A stretch of DNA of 64,000 nt from Streptomyces fradiae ATCC 10745 = DSM 40063 (GCF_008704425.1 NZ_CP023696.1:2094501-2158500), one strand, 5' to 3'. Counted from the first letter of the stretch, positions 51,894-62,747 are shown. A program made the numbers and translations. The notes: generated by a model from the letters alone, not told the origin.

Positions 51894-52781
51894 TCACGGG
51901 TTGGCCGGGGAGTACTCGGGGGCCGACCACCGCAGGGGGCCGGTGTGCCGGGCCTCGACGGTGCCGGTGACGGTGAAGCGGACGGTACGGGCACCGGGGG
52001 TGAACTCGGTGCGGGCCGTGCCGGTGAGCTGGAGGGTGGAGCCGGTGGACCAGTCGACGAAGAGGAGCCCGGCGCGGGCGTCGGCGGCCAGGTTGCCGAG
52101 GGTGAGGAACATGGCGTTGCCCGGGTAGTCGGGCCACGACACCTCGGTGGGCGAGTCGACGCGGACGAAGCCGGGGTTGCCGCCGCGGTGGCTCGCGTCG
52201 GCGGCGCCGTCGGGGCCGACGGTGGCGACGAAGAAGGTGTCGGCCGCCCGGACGGCCTCCCGCTGGGCGGGGGTGAGGCGGTCGCCGCGGTGGACGGCGG
52301 CGGGGGCGGTGGGCTCCCCGGCCCCGTACAGCTCGCGCTTCTGGAGGTACTTGGGGCAGTTGGAGAACACCTCCTCGGCCTGGACCGACAGACCGGCCGG
52401 GGTCGGGGCGGCGGTGCCGTTGAGGCGCATGCGGCGGCGGGTGCGCGGGTCGAGCGCGATGGTGCCCAGGGGGGTGCGGCGGTCCGCGGGGAAGGCGGCG
52501 GCGAGCGGGTCGTGGGCGGGCACCCCGCCGCGCACGGCGACCGTCGTGGGGCCGGTGGCCCGGACGAAGCCGGGCGGGCCGGTCAGCAGGGAGCTCCAGA
52601 GGCGCCCGCCGCCGTCCGCCGCGCCGATCACCAGCATTGGCTGGAGTTCCAGGAAGGCGGCGGCGACGGGGCGGATGCCCCGGCCGATGGAGCGTCCCAC
52701 GTGCTCCGCGGCGGCGCGGACGCCGACGCGGGTCTGCACGGCGAGCGATCCGGGGTGGTAGGGGGCGTGCGGGGTGTCCAT
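51894..52781 (-). CDS. Pyridoxamine 5'-phosphate oxidase-like FMN-binding protein
   Basis: 295 residues. The C-terminal half has the split-barrel flavin fold: RAADTFFVATVGPDGAADAS, NPGFVRVDSPTEVSWPDYPG, GNAMFLTLGNLAADARAG and GLLFVDWSTG. The N-terminal half is a related barrel with VIGAADGGGRLWSSLLTG. Two-barrel proteins of this type are annotated broadly as PNPOx-like; the reaction is not known. VFSNCPKYLQKR in the middle is a conserved family motif. GAGGAGC precedes the ATG. Confidence 0.87.
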   Translation of the reverse strand: MDTPHAPYHPGSLAVQTRVGVRAAAEHVGRSIGRGIRPVAAAFLELQPMLVIGAADGGGRLWSSLLTGPPGFVRATGPTTVAVRGGVPAHDPLAAAFPADRRTPLGTIALDPRTRRRMRLNGTAAPTPAGLSVQAEEVFSNCPKYLQKRELYGAGEPTAPAAVHRGDRLTPAQREAVRAADTFFVATVGPDGAADASHRGGNPGFVRVDSPTEVSWPDYPGNAMFLTLGNLAADARAGLLFVDWSTGSTLQLTGTARTEFTPGARTVRFTVTGTVEARHTGPLRWSAPEYSPANP

Positions 52782-52903
52782 GCCGGGGCGCTCCTCGCGG
52801 TCGTCCGGTCGGGGGTCGTCTGCCCGGGGCCGGCCGGCCCGGCCCGGGTGGGGGCCGGCCGACCCGCAGGGGCGTGCGGGCGTGCGGCTTCGGAGCCGTC
52901 GGA

Positions 52904-53368
52904 TCAGAAGAAGCCGCAGGTCGGCGCCGCGGTGTGGGGCGCCGGGGCGGTGTCGGCGCCGGCGGCGGCGTAGACCTCCAGGCGGGTGCCGTCCGGGTCG
53001 TGGAAGAAGATGCCGCCGGACGCCGCACCCTCCCCGTGGGCGACGACCCCGTCGTACGCGAACGCGACGCCCCGCGCGGCCAGTTCGGCCTCCAGGGCCC
53101 GGACCTCGTCCATCGTGTCCACCTGGAAGGCCAGGTGGTGGAGGCCGGCGCGGGCCGGGGCGTAGCCCTCCTCGGCCTGCTGCCAGAGGGTGACGGCGAG
53201 GCGGCCCTCCCGGCCGAGGAAGGCGTGGCGGTGGCCGCCCTCCCCGCCCTCCCCGCCCTCGGCGAGCACCTCGAAGCCCAGGAGGTCGCGGTAGAAGGCC
53301 AGGGAGCGGTCGATGCCGGTCACGTTGAGGCCGATGTGCCCGGTGCGGAGCGTGCTGTTCGCCGTCAT
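52904..53368 (-). CDS. VOC-family (glyoxalase/dioxygenase fold) protein
   Basis: 154 residues. Two beta-alpha-beta-beta-beta modules: GHIGLNVTGIDRSLAFYRDL and LHHLAFQVDTMDEVRALEAE, ending FFHDPDGTRLEVYAA, with metal ligands His, His and Glu where expected. Substrate unknown; members include glyoxalases, antibiotic-resistance and dioxygenase proteins. It is divergent from a CGNR regulator, and the space between holds a near-consensus promoter and three inverted repeats. Confidence 0.9.
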   Translation of the reverse strand: MTANSTLRTGHIGLNVTGIDRSLAFYRDLLGFEVLAEGGEGGEGGHRHAFLGREGRLAVTLWQQAEEGYAPARAGLHHLAFQVDTMDEVRALEAELAARGVAFAYDGVVAHGEGAASGGIFFHDPDGTRLEVYAAAGADTAPAPHTAAPTCGFF

Positions 53369-53394
53369 GGCGGTCCCTCTCGTCGACAGGTTCG

Positions 53395-53466
53395 TCTAAC
53401 CAGTGATCGTGACTTTAAGGGTTAGAGATCGTCGACGTCAACCGGTGACGTAACCTTGAGGGGTTA
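53395..53466. promoter_or_regulatory. Divergent promoter/operator region of the VOC-CGNR pair
   Basis: On the minus strand TTGACG (53441-53436) and TAAAGT (53417-53412) are 18 bp apart, a good vegetative promoter for the VOC gene. Three inverted repeats overlap it: TCTAACC (53395) with GGTTAGA (53420), which flanks the -10; ACGTCA-ACCGG-TGACGT (53435-53451), which covers the -35; and TAACC-TTGAGG-GGTTA (53451-53466). TAACCT at 53451-53456 is a possible -10 for the CGNR gene. The shared TAACC/GGTTA half-sites suggest one dimeric regulator. Confidence 0.7.
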
Positions 53467-53499
53467 GCACCGGCAGGACCGTCCCGAGGAGGCCGGCGG

Positions 53500-54042
53500 A
53501 TGACCGCGCCCGACCCGCGCCCGCTCGTCGGCGAGCCCCTCTCGCTCGACCTGCTGAACACCCGCTGGGTGCAGGACGGCGCCCTCCGGGACCTGCTGAC
53601 CGACACCGCCGGGCTGGCCGTCTGGCTGGCCGCCACCGGCCTCGACGCGCGGTTCCGCGCCGACGCGGCCACCCTCGACCACGTACGCGAGGCGCGCGAG
53701 GCACTGGCGGCCGCGGTGGACGCCCCCGGCGACCCGCGGGGCGCCGCACGCGTGGACGCCGTCCTCGGCCACGGCCGCATCCGGGCGACCCTCACCGCGG
53801 AGGGGCCCGACGAGGAGGCGGAGTTCGCCGATCCCGCGTGGGGCCCGGCCTGGACCGCCGCGCGCGACTACCTCGACCTGCTGCGCCGCGCCCCCGACCG
53901 GATCCGCGCCTGCGCCCACGAGGCGTGCGTCCTGCACTTCTTCGACACCTCGCGCAACGGCACCCGCCGCTGGTGCTCCATGGCGGCGTGCGGCAACCGC
54001 GCCAAGGCGTCCCGCCACTACGCCCGCTCGCGCGACACCTGA
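53500..54042 (+). CDS. CGNR zinc-finger (ABATE-domain) transcriptional regulator
   Basis: 180 residues. The ABATE domain opens GEPLSLDLLNTRWVQDGALRD. The C-terminal zinc finger has CAHEAC and WCSMAACGNRAKASRHYAR, with the CGNR motif that names the family. These are stress- or ligand-responsive DNA-binding proteins. GAGGAGG precedes the ATG. The divergent VOC gene and shared inverted repeats make that gene its likely target and suggest autoregulation. Confidence 0.93.
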   Translation: MTAPDPRPLVGEPLSLDLLNTRWVQDGALRDLLTDTAGLAVWLAATGLDARFRADAATLDHVREAREALAAAVDAPGDPRGAARVDAVLGHGRIRATLTAEGPDEEAEFADPAWGPAWTAARDYLDLLRRAPDRIRACAHEACVLHFFDTSRNGTRRWCSMAACGNRAKASRHYARSRDT

Positions 54043-54253
54043 CGCACCCTCAACCCCCGGGCCCCCGAGGCGATCCCGTATCGGGCGGTTTGCTCCCGAT
54101 GGCGGGCGCCGCACCATGGCGGATGTCCGCCAGCAGGGGACTTTCGCCTCCGGCAGCCCTCCACAAGACCCCGTCGCGTACGCAAGGCTCAGCGGTCATC
54201 CGGTACCGAATTCCGGACTTCCGGACCGTCCTTTCACTCGACAGGGATGCTGA

Positions 54254-57200
54254 ATGACGCTCGAACCCTCCCGCTCCATACCCGGAGCGAGACGCGCGGC
54301 CCGCATCGCGGCCGCCGCGGGCCTGGTCGCCGCGCTCGCCGCGACCGGCGCCGCCCCCGCCTTCGCCACCCCCGCCGAACCGCCGGCCGCCAACCCGGAG
54401 CCGGCCAAGTCCGCTGCGGAGAAGCTCGGTTCCGAGGACGCCGCGCGACTCGCCGAGGCCGAGTCCCGCGGCGAGAAGAACATCACGCTCATGGTCGCCA
54501 CCGCCCCCGGCGCCACCGAGCAGGTCGCCCGCCAGCTCGACGCGGTCAAGGGCGGCACGGTCGGCCAGACGTACGACAAGCTCGGCTACGTCCGCGCCAC
54601 CCTCCCGACCGCCGAGGCCGGATCCGCCATCGCCGCGGCGGCCAAGCTGTCCAGCGTCCAGGGCATCGACCTCAAGCACGAGATCGTGCTGGACGACCCG
54701 ACGCCGGCCGCCGACCGCGCGAAGGGCGCCGCCACCGGCCCCGCCGGCACCTCCCCGGCGCCCGGCCCGAACACCCCGGCGGTCAACCCGTACAACCCGT
54801 CCCACGAGACGGGCGCCGTCGACTTCGTGCGCAAGTGGCCCAAGGCGGACGGCCGCGGCGTCACCATCGGCGTCCTCGACTCCGGCATCGACGTCAGCCA
54901 CCCGGCGCTGCAGAAGACCACCACCGGCGAGCGCAAGATCGTCGACTGGGTCACCGCCACCGACCCGGTGAGCGACGGCGACCAGACCTGGCGCCGCATG
55001 GACGTCGCCGTCTCCGGCCCCGCGTTCACCGCCGAGGGCCGCGACTGGAAGGCGCCCGGGGGCTCCTACCGGTTCCGCACCTTCGCCGAGGCCGCCACCA
55101 AGGGCGGCGACATGAACGGCGACCTCAACCGCGACGGCGACACCACCGACGTCTGGGGCGTGCTGTACGACCAGGCCGCCGGCACCGTCCGCGTCGACCT
55201 GAACGGCAACGGCGACTTCTCCGACGACGAGGCGATGAAGCCGTACAAGGACGGCTTCCAGATCGGCTGGTTCGGCACGGACGACCCGGCGACCGAGGTC
55301 GCCGAGCGCATCCCGTTCGTCGTCGAGATCCGCAAGGACGTCGTCTACAACGCCGCCGGCGCCAAGGCCGACTACGTCAACATCGGCGTCATCGAGGGCT
55401 CCCACGGCACCCACGTCGCCGGCATCACCGCCGCGCACAAGCTCTTCGGCGGCCGGATGGACGGCGCGGCGCCCGGCGCCAAGCTGGTCTCCTCGCGCGC
55501 GTGCACCTGGAGCGGCGGCTGCACCAACATCGCGCTCACCGAGGGCATGATCGACCTCGTCGTCAACCGCGGCGTGGACATCGTCAGCATGTCCATCGGC
55601 GGCCTCCCGGCGCTCAACGACGGCAACAACGCCCGCGCCCGCCTCTACACCCGCCTGATCGACGAGTACGGCGTCCAGCTCGTCGTCTCGGCCGGCAACA
55701 GCGGCCCCGGCGTCAACACCATCGGCGACCCGTCCCTCGCGGACAAGGTCATCAGCGTCGGCGCGTCCGTCTCCCGCGCGACCTGGGCGTCCAACTACGG
55801 CTCGGCCGTCCGCACGCCGTACGCGATGATGCCGTTCTCGTCCCGCGGCCCGCGCGAGGACGGCGGCTTCACGCCGACCCTCAGCGCGCCCGGCGCGGCC
55901 GTCAACACCACCCAGACCTGGTCGCCCGGCGGCCCGGTCGCCGAGGCGGGCTACCCGCTCCCGGCCGGCTACTCGATGATGCAGGGCACCTCCATGGCCG
56001 CCCCGCAGGCCACCGGCGCCATGGCGCTGATGCTGTCCGCCGCCAAGCAGCGCGGCATCGAGCTGACCCCGGCGAAGCTCCGCACCGCCGTCACCAGCCA
56101 GGCCCACCGCATCCCCGGGGTGCAGGCGCACGAGCAGGGCGCCGGCCTCCTGGACGTCGTCGACGCCTGGAAGGAGGTGCTCCGCGGCGCCCACGCCCAC
56201 GAGTACACCGTCAAGGCGCCGGTCGACACCGCGATCGACCAGTTCCTCGCCGAGCCCGGCTTCGGCACCGGCCTGTACGACCGCGAGGGCGGCGCCAAGG
56301 TCGGCCAGGAGAAGGTCTACGACGTCACCGTCACCCGCACCACCGGCCCCGACCGCCCGGTGCTGCACACGCTGCGCCTCCAGAACAACCACGAGCGCAC
56401 CTTCCGCGTCGTCGGCCGCTCCGTGGTGACCCTGCCGCTGAACAAGCCCGTCACGGTCAAGGTGGCCGCCAAGCCGCGCAGCGCCGGCGTGCACAGCGCC
56501 GTCCTGGAGATCGGCGACCCGCTCACCCGCGGCACCGACAAGCAGGTCATGACCACGGTCGTGGCCGCCCACCAGCTCGCCAAGCCCGCCTTCGGCCTCT
56601 CGGCCAAGGGCACCGTGCAGCGCAACAGCCACCGGTCGTACTTCGTGAACGTCCCGGCCGGCGCGAAGTCCCTGGAGATCGCCCTCGGCGGCCTCGCCCA
56701 GGGCAGCCAGACCCGCTTCGTCTCGATCCACCCGTACGGCGTGCCGTCCGACCCCACGTCGACGATCAACTGCTACCCGAACTACCCCAACCCGGCGAAC
56801 ACCTGCCGCCCCGACCTGCGCTCGTACGCGAACCCGCAGCCGGGCGTGTGGGAGATCGAGGTCGAGGCGCGCCGCACGTCGCCGCTCCTGGACAACCCGT
56901 ACCAGCTGGACGTCTCGGTGCTCGGCGCCTCCTTCGACCCGGCCGTCCAGACCCTGCCGGAGGTCACCCCCGGCCAGGCCGCGCCGGTCGAGTGGACCGT
57001 CTCCAACGGCTTCGCCGCGCTCGACGGCACGCTGAAGGGCGGCGCCCTCGGCTCCGCCAAGGTGGCCCGCCCGACGCTCGCCCACCACGCGGTGCAGCGC
57101 ACCACCGTGGAGATCGGCGAGGGCGTGGACCGCTTCGACGTGGCCATCGGCAACGTCTCCGACAAGGCCGCCGACCTGGACCTGTCGGTCCTGCGCGACG

Positions 57201-57550
57201 GCGTGCAGGTGGGCTCGTCGGCCGACGGCGACTCCGAGGAGTCGGTGTCCCTGGTGAAGCCCGCCCCGGGCACCTACACGATCGTGGTCGACGCCTACTC
57301 GGTCCCGGCCGGGGAGACGGCCTTCGACTACAAGGACGTGTACTTCTCCTCCGCGCTCGGTGAGGTCAAGGTCGACGGGGCCGCCGCGGTTCCGCTGCCG
57401 AACGGCGCCTCGGCCCGCTTCGCCGCGCAGGTGCTGGTGAACGGCGCCGCCCCCGAGGGCCGCCAGTTCTTCGGCGAGGTCAGCCTGGTGAACGCGCGCG
57501 GCACCACCGCGGGCACCGGCAGCGTCGTGATCGGGAAGGTCACTCCGTAA
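54254..57550 (+). CDS. Secreted S8 subtilisin-family peptidase with a long insert
   Basis: 1098 residues. A signal peptide (about 1-39, ending APAFATPA) and a propeptide precede the enzyme. The triad is Asp in IGVLDSGIDVS (about 209), His in GSHGTHVAG (about 386) and Ser in GTSMAAP (about 580), with the oxyanion Asn in SAGNSGP. The Asp-His distance of about 177 residues, against about 30 in subtilisin, is due to an insert carrying two Asp/Asn-rich, possibly calcium-binding stretches (DMNGDLNRDGDTTD and DLNGNGDFSDDE). That spacing resembles tripeptidyl-peptidase II. The C-terminal 400 residues are beta-rich. AGGGAT precedes the ATG. Confidence 0.93.
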   Translation: MTLEPSRSIPGARRAARIAAAAGLVAALAATGAAPAFATPAEPPAANPEPAKSAAEKLGSEDAARLAEAESRGEKNITLMVATAPGATEQVARQLDAVKGGTVGQTYDKLGYVRATLPTAEAGSAIAAAAKLSSVQGIDLKHEIVLDDPTPAADRAKGAATGPAGTSPAPGPNTPAVNPYNPSHETGAVDFVRKWPKADGRGVTIGVLDSGIDVSHPALQKTTTGERKIVDWVTATDPVSDGDQTWRRMDVAVSGPAFTAEGRDWKAPGGSYRFRTFAEAATKGGDMNGDLNRDGDTTDVWGVLYDQAAGTVRVDLNGNGDFSDDEAMKPYKDGFQIGWFGTDDPATEVAERIPFVVEIRKDVVYNAAGAKADYVNIGVIEGSHGTHVAGITAAHKLFGGRMDGAAPGAKLVSSRACTWSGGCTNIALTEGMIDLVVNRGVDIVSMSIGGLPALNDGNNARARLYTRLIDEYGVQLVVSAGNSGPGVNTIGDPSLADKVISVGASVSRATWASNYGSAVRTPYAMMPFSSRGPREDGGFTPTLSAPGAAVNTTQTWSPGGPVAEAGYPLPAGYSMMQGTSMAAPQATGAMALMLSAAKQRGIELTPAKLRTAVTSQAHRIPGVQAHEQGAGLLDVVDAWKEVLRGAHAHEYTVKAPVDTAIDQFLAEPGFGTGLYDREGGAKVGQEKVYDVTVTRTTGPDRPVLHTLRLQNNHERTFRVVGRSVVTLPLNKPVTVKVAAKPRSAGVHSAVLEIGDPLTRGTDKQVMTTVVAAHQLAKPAFGLSAKGTVQRNSHRSYFVNVPAGAKSLEIALGGLAQGSQTRFVSIHPYGVPSDPTSTINCYPNYPNPANTCRPDLRSYANPQPGVWEIEVEARRTSPLLDNPYQLDVSVLGASFDPAVQTLPEVTPGQAAPVEWTVSNGFAALDGTLKGGALGSAKVARPTLAHHAVQRTTVEIGEGVDRFDVAIGNVSDKAADLDLSVLRDGVQVGSSADGDSEESVSLVKPAPGTYTIVVDAYSVPAGETAFDYKDVYFSSALGEVKVDGAAAVPLPNGASARFAAQVLVNGAAPEGRQFFGEVSLVNARGTTAGTGSVVIGKVTP

Positions 57551-57569
57551 TCTGGAGGGATACGGAGTG
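57541..57569 (+). terminator. First terminator hairpin of the subtilase gene
   Basis: CACTCCGTA and TACGGAGTG form a perfect 9-bp stem spanning the TAA stop codon, with an 11-base loop. Confidence 0.6.
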
Positions 57570-57570
57570 A

Positions 57571-58842
<1,272 letters not shown>

Positions 58843-58865
58843 CCCGCGCCCGCGCCGCCGTACGC

Positions 58866-58911
58866 CGCCGCAGGGGCGGTCCCGCCGTCGGGCGGGGCCG
58901 CCCCTGCGGCG
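58866..58911 (+). terminator. Terminator of asd
   Basis: A 21-bp stem with one G-T pair around GTCG; the left arm begins CGCCGCAGGGGCGG. It starts 24 bases after the stop. Confidence 0.85.
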
Positions 58912-58990
58912 TGCTGCGGTTATGCGCTCGGCACCGCGGACGGCCCGTGGAAGGATGGCCCCCAAAGTCGTACATGGAGGAGATGACCGG

Positions 58991-61555
58991 GTGCCTGGCA
59001 CAAACCTGACCCGTGAAGAGGCGCGGCGGCGCGCGGCGCTGCTGACCGTGGACGCGTACGAGATCGACCTCGATCTCAGCGGCGCGCAGGAGGGCGGGAC
59101 CTACCGGTCCGAGACCTCCGTCCGCTTCGAGTGCGCCGAGGAGGGCGCGCAGACGTTCGTCGACCTGGTGGCCCCGGCGGTGCACGAGGTGGTGCTGAAC
59201 GGCAAGCACCTGGACGTGGCCTCGGTCTTCCGGGAGTCCCGGATCACGCTGAAGCACCTGAGGCAGGGCGTCAACGAGCTGAGGGTCGTCGCGGACTGCG
59301 CGTACACCAACACCGGCGAGGGCCTGCACCGGTTCGTCGACCCGGTGGACGGCCAGGCGTACCTGTACACGCAGTTCGAGGTGCCGGACGCGCGGCGGGT
59401 GTTCGCCAGCTTCGAGCAGCCCGACCTGAAGGCCACGTTCCGGTTCACCGTGAAGGCCCCGGCGGGCTGGTCGGTCATCTCGAACTCGCCGACCCCGGAG
59501 CCGCAGGACGGCGTGTGGGCCTTCGAGCCGACCCCGCGCATCTCGACGTACGTCACGGCCCTGATCGTCGGCCCGTACCACGCGGTGCACTCGACGTACG
59601 AGGGCCCGGGCGGGCAGGTCGTGCCGCTCGGCGTGTACTGCCGTCCGTCGCTGGCGGAGTTCCTGGACGCGGACGCGATCTTCGAGGTGACGCGGCAGGG
59701 CTTCGACTGGTTCCAGGAGAAGTTCGACTACGCCTACCCGTTCGCCAAGTACGACCAGCTGTTCGTCCCGGAGTTCAACGCGGGCGCGATGGAGAACGCG
59801 GGCGCGGTCACCATCCGCGACCAGTACGTCTTCCGCTCGAAGGTGACGGACGCGGCGTACGAGGTGCGGGCCGCGACGATCCTGCACGAGCTGGCCCACA
59901 TGTGGTTCGGCGACCTGGTCACCATGGAGTGGTGGGACGACCTGTGGCTGAACGAGTCGTTCGCCACCTACGCGGAGGCCGCCTGCCAGGCGTACGCGCC
60001 CGGCTCGAAGTGGCCCCACTCGTGGACGACCTTCGCGAACCAGATGAAGACCTGGGCGTACCGGCAGGACCAGCTGCCGTCCACGCACCCGATCATGGCC
60101 GAGATCCGCGACCTGGACGACGTACTCGTCAACTTCGACGGCATCACGTACGCCAAGGGCGCCTCGGTGCTGAAGCAGCTCGTCGCGTACGTCGGCACGG
60201 ACGCCTTCTTCCAGGGCGTGCAGGCGTACTTCAAGCGCCACGCGTTCGGCAACACCCGCCTGTCCGACCTGCTGGGCGCGCTGGAGGAGACCTCCGGGCG
60301 CGACCTGAAGACCTGGTCGAAGAAGTGGCTGGAGACGGCCGGCATCAACATCCTGCGGCCGGTGATCGACACCGACGCGTCCGGCGTCATCACGTCGTTC
60401 GCGGTGAAGCAGGAGGCCCCCGCGCTGCCCGCGGGCGCCAAGGGCGAGGCGATCCTGCGGCCGCACCGCATCGCGATCGGCTTCTACGACCTGGACGACG
60501 CCGGCAAGCTGGTGCGCACCGAGCGCGTCGAGCTGGACGTGGACGGCGAGCTGACCGGGGTCGAGGCGCTGACCGGCAAGCGCCGCCCGGCGGTCGTCCT
60601 GCTGAACGACGACGACCTGTCGTACGCGAAGGTCCGCCTCGACGAGGAGTCCCTGCGCAACGTCGTCGCGCACCTGGGCGACTTCACCGAGTCGCTGCCG
60701 CGCGCCCTGTGCTGGGCGTCGGCGTGGGACATGACCCGCGACGGCGAGCTGGCCACCCGCGCGTACCTCGACCTGGTGCTGTCGGGCGTCGCCAAGGAGT
60801 CCGACATCGGCGTGGTGCAGAGCCTGCACCGGCAGGTGAAGCTCGCGCTCGACCTGTACGCGGCGCCGGACTGGCGCGAGACCGGCCTGGCCCGCTGGAC
60901 CGAGGCCGCGCTGGAGCACCTGCGGTCGGCCGAGCCGGGCAGCGACCACCAGCTGGCGTGGGCGCGGGCGTTCGCGGCGACGGCCCGCACGGACGAGCAG
61001 CTGGACCTGCTCGGGGCGCTGCTGGACGGCTCGGAGACGGTGGAGGGCCTGGTCGTCGACACGGAGCTGCGCTGGGCGTTCGTGGAGCGTCTCGCGGCGA
61101 CGGGGCGGTTCGGCGCCGACGAGATCGCCGCCGAGCACGAGCGGGACAGGACGGCCGCCGGTGAGCGGCACGCCGCCACCGCGATGGCGGCGCGCCCGAC
61201 GGCGGAGGCCAAGGCGGAGGCGTGGGCGTCGGTCGTCGAGTCCGACACGCTGCCGAACGCCGTGCAGGAGGCGGTGATCGCGGGCTTCGTCCAGACCGAC
61301 CAGCGGGAGCTGCTGGCGCCGTACACGGCGGCCTACTTCGCGGCGGTCAAGGGCGTGTGGGAGTCCCGCTCCCACGAGATGGCCCAGCAGATCGCGGTGG
61401 GCCTCTACCCGTCGGTCCAGGTGTCGGCCGCGACACTGGACGCGACGGACGCGTGGCTGGAGAGCGCCCAGCCGAACGCGGCGCTGCGCCGCCTGGTCTC
61501 GGAGTCCCGCGCGGGCGTCGAGCGCGCCCTGAAGGCGCAGGCCGCCGACAGGTGA
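58991..61555 (+). CDS. pepN: Aminopeptidase N (M1 family), copy 2
   Basis: 854 residues. GAMEN is at about 266 and the zinc site HELAHMWFGDLVTMEWWDDL at about 298, followed by the third ligand in NESFATYAEAA. Same architecture as copy 1, and the shared text at FFYAKGASVLKQLVAY-type regions (ITYAKGASVLKQLVAY) shows common origin. The GTG at 58991 has GGAGGAGA eight bases upstream. In S. coelicolor the single annotated pepN in this neighbourhood is next to asd, so this is the more likely orthologue, while copy 1 sits beside the Rv2466c homologue as in Mycobacterium. Confidence 0.95.
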   Translation: MPGTNLTREEARRRAALLTVDAYEIDLDLSGAQEGGTYRSETSVRFECAEEGAQTFVDLVAPAVHEVVLNGKHLDVASVFRESRITLKHLRQGVNELRVVADCAYTNTGEGLHRFVDPVDGQAYLYTQFEVPDARRVFASFEQPDLKATFRFTVKAPAGWSVISNSPTPEPQDGVWAFEPTPRISTYVTALIVGPYHAVHSTYEGPGGQVVPLGVYCRPSLAEFLDADAIFEVTRQGFDWFQEKFDYAYPFAKYDQLFVPEFNAGAMENAGAVTIRDQYVFRSKVTDAAYEVRAATILHELAHMWFGDLVTMEWWDDLWLNESFATYAEAACQAYAPGSKWPHSWTTFANQMKTWAYRQDQLPSTHPIMAEIRDLDDVLVNFDGITYAKGASVLKQLVAYVGTDAFFQGVQAYFKRHAFGNTRLSDLLGALEETSGRDLKTWSKKWLETAGINILRPVIDTDASGVITSFAVKQEAPALPAGAKGEAILRPHRIAIGFYDLDDAGKLVRTERVELDVDGELTGVEALTGKRRPAVVLLNDDDLSYAKVRLDEESLRNVVAHLGDFTESLPRALCWASAWDMTRDGELATRAYLDLVLSGVAKESDIGVVQSLHRQVKLALDLYAAPDWRETGLARWTEAALEHLRSAEPGSDHQLAWARAFAATARTDEQLDLLGALLDGSETVEGLVVDTELRWAFVERLAATGRFGADEIAAEHERDRTAAGERHAATAMAARPTAEAKAEAWASVVESDTLPNAVQEAVIAGFVQTDQRELLAPYTAAYFAAVKGVWESRSHEMAQQIAVGLYPSVQVSAATLDATDAWLESAQPNAALRRLVSESRAGVERALKAQAADR

Positions 61556-61566
61556 GCCGGGGGTCG

Positions 61567-61610
61567 CCCGCGGGCGGGCCGGGGGCGGTGCGTCGCCGGC
61601 CGCCCGCGGG
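61567..61610 (+). terminator. Probable terminator of pepN copy 2
   Basis: CCCGCGGGCGG and CCGCCCGCGGG form an 11-bp stem with a 22-base loop, 12 bases after the stop. Confidence 0.5.
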
Positions 61611-61668
61611 TGGGCCGGCGGCCCGGTCGCCGGTGGGCCTTCGGCGGGCCGCCGGTGGGCCACTGGCG

Positions 61669-61714
61669 GGTCGCCGTCGGTGGGACGGGGCAGGTCGCCG
61701 TCGGTGGGACGGGG
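61669..61714. repeat. 22-bp direct repeat, two copies
   Basis: A block beginning GGTCGCCGTCGGTGGGACGG occurs at 61669-61690 and 61693-61714. It is part of a G-rich spacer between pepN and the EamA gene. Confidence 0.75.
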
Positions 61715-61784
61715 GCGGGGTGCCTTGACGGGTGCTCCGCCCCCGCCCGTTTCCGGGCGCCCGCGCTCCCGCCGGTGCGGCGGC

Positions 61785-62747
61785 CTACGGGCGGGCCTGC
61801 GCCCGCGGGACGGCCCCGGCCGGGGGGACGGTCGGCGGCGGGACGGCCCCGGTCGGCGGGAGGTCCTCCACGGCGAGCGGCGGGCGCCGCCGGGGCGCCA
61901 CCTGGCCGAGGACCGTCGCGGTGACCGCCACGGCCATGCCGACCACCTGGACCGGCCCGAGGGCCTGGCCGAGTGCCGCCCAGCCGACGACCGCCGCCGT
62001 GATGGGCGACAGCGGGCCGAGCAGCATCACGGAGGTGGCGGTCAGCCGCTCGATGCCCCGGAACCACAGCCAGTAGCCGACGGCGGTGTTGACCAGCGCC
62101 AGGTACGCGTACCCCAGCAGCGCCTCGCCGTCCAGCGCGGGCGGCGCGCCCTCCACCAGGAAGGCGACCGGCGCGATGAGCAGGCCGCCCGCCGTGAGCT
62201 GCCAGGCGGTCATCACGAGCGGCCCGACGCCCTCCGGGCGCCCCCACCGCTTGGTGAGGACCGTGCCCGCGGCCATCGAGGCGGACGACAGGAGCCCGGC
62301 CACCACTCCGACCAGGTCGAAGGCCGCGCCCGCGTTCAAGACGACGAGGCTCACCCCGAACACCGCCGCGACGGCCGCGAGCAGCGCCCGTGCGGTGGGC
62401 CGCTCCCCCAGCAGCAGGGTCGCCAGGCCGATGACGAACAGCGGCCCCACCGAGCCGACGACGGCGGCGACGCCGCCCGGCAGCCGGTACGCGGCGAGGA
62501 AGAGGAGCGGGAAGAAGGCGCCGATGTTGAGCGCGCCCAGGACCGCCGAGCGCCACCACCAGGCTCCGGTGGGCAGCGTCCGGGTGAGCGCCAGCAGGGC
62601 CAGACCGGCCGGCAGCGCCCGCATCAGGCCGGTGAACAGCGGCCGGTCGGCCGGGAGGAACTCGGTGGTGACCGCGTAGGTCGTGCCCCAGGAGATCGGG
62701 GCGAGCGCGGTGACGGCGATGACGGCGGCGCGGGACGGCACAACCAT
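61785..62747 (-). CDS. EamA/DMT-family drug or metabolite exporter
   Basis: 320 residues with ten membrane helices in two EamA repeats; the first has APISWGTTYAVTTEFLPADR and the second GPLVMTAWQLTAGGLLIAPV and SPITAAVVGWAALGQ. The C-terminal 45 residues are Pro/Arg-rich. The family exports amino acids, nucleobases and other small molecules. The ATG at 62747 (MVVPSRAAVIAV) has GGAGGGGC eight bases upstream. It is divergent from a MarR gene across an 18-bp palindrome, so it is the likely target of that regulator. Confidence 0.92.
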   Translation of the reverse strand: MVVPSRAAVIAVTALAPISWGTTYAVTTEFLPADRPLFTGLMRALPAGLALLALTRTLPTGAWWWRSAVLGALNIGAFFPLLFLAAYRLPGGVAAVVGSVGPLFVIGLATLLLGERPTARALLAAVAAVFGVSLVVLNAGAAFDLVGVVAGLLSSASMAAGTVLTKRWGRPEGVGPLVMTAWQLTAGGLLIAPVAFLVEGAPPALDGEALLGYAYLALVNTAVGYWLWFRGIERLTATSVMLLGPLSPITAAVVGWAALGQALGPVQVVGMAVAVTATVLGQVAPRRRPPLAVEDLPPTGAVPPPTVPPAGAVPRAQARP

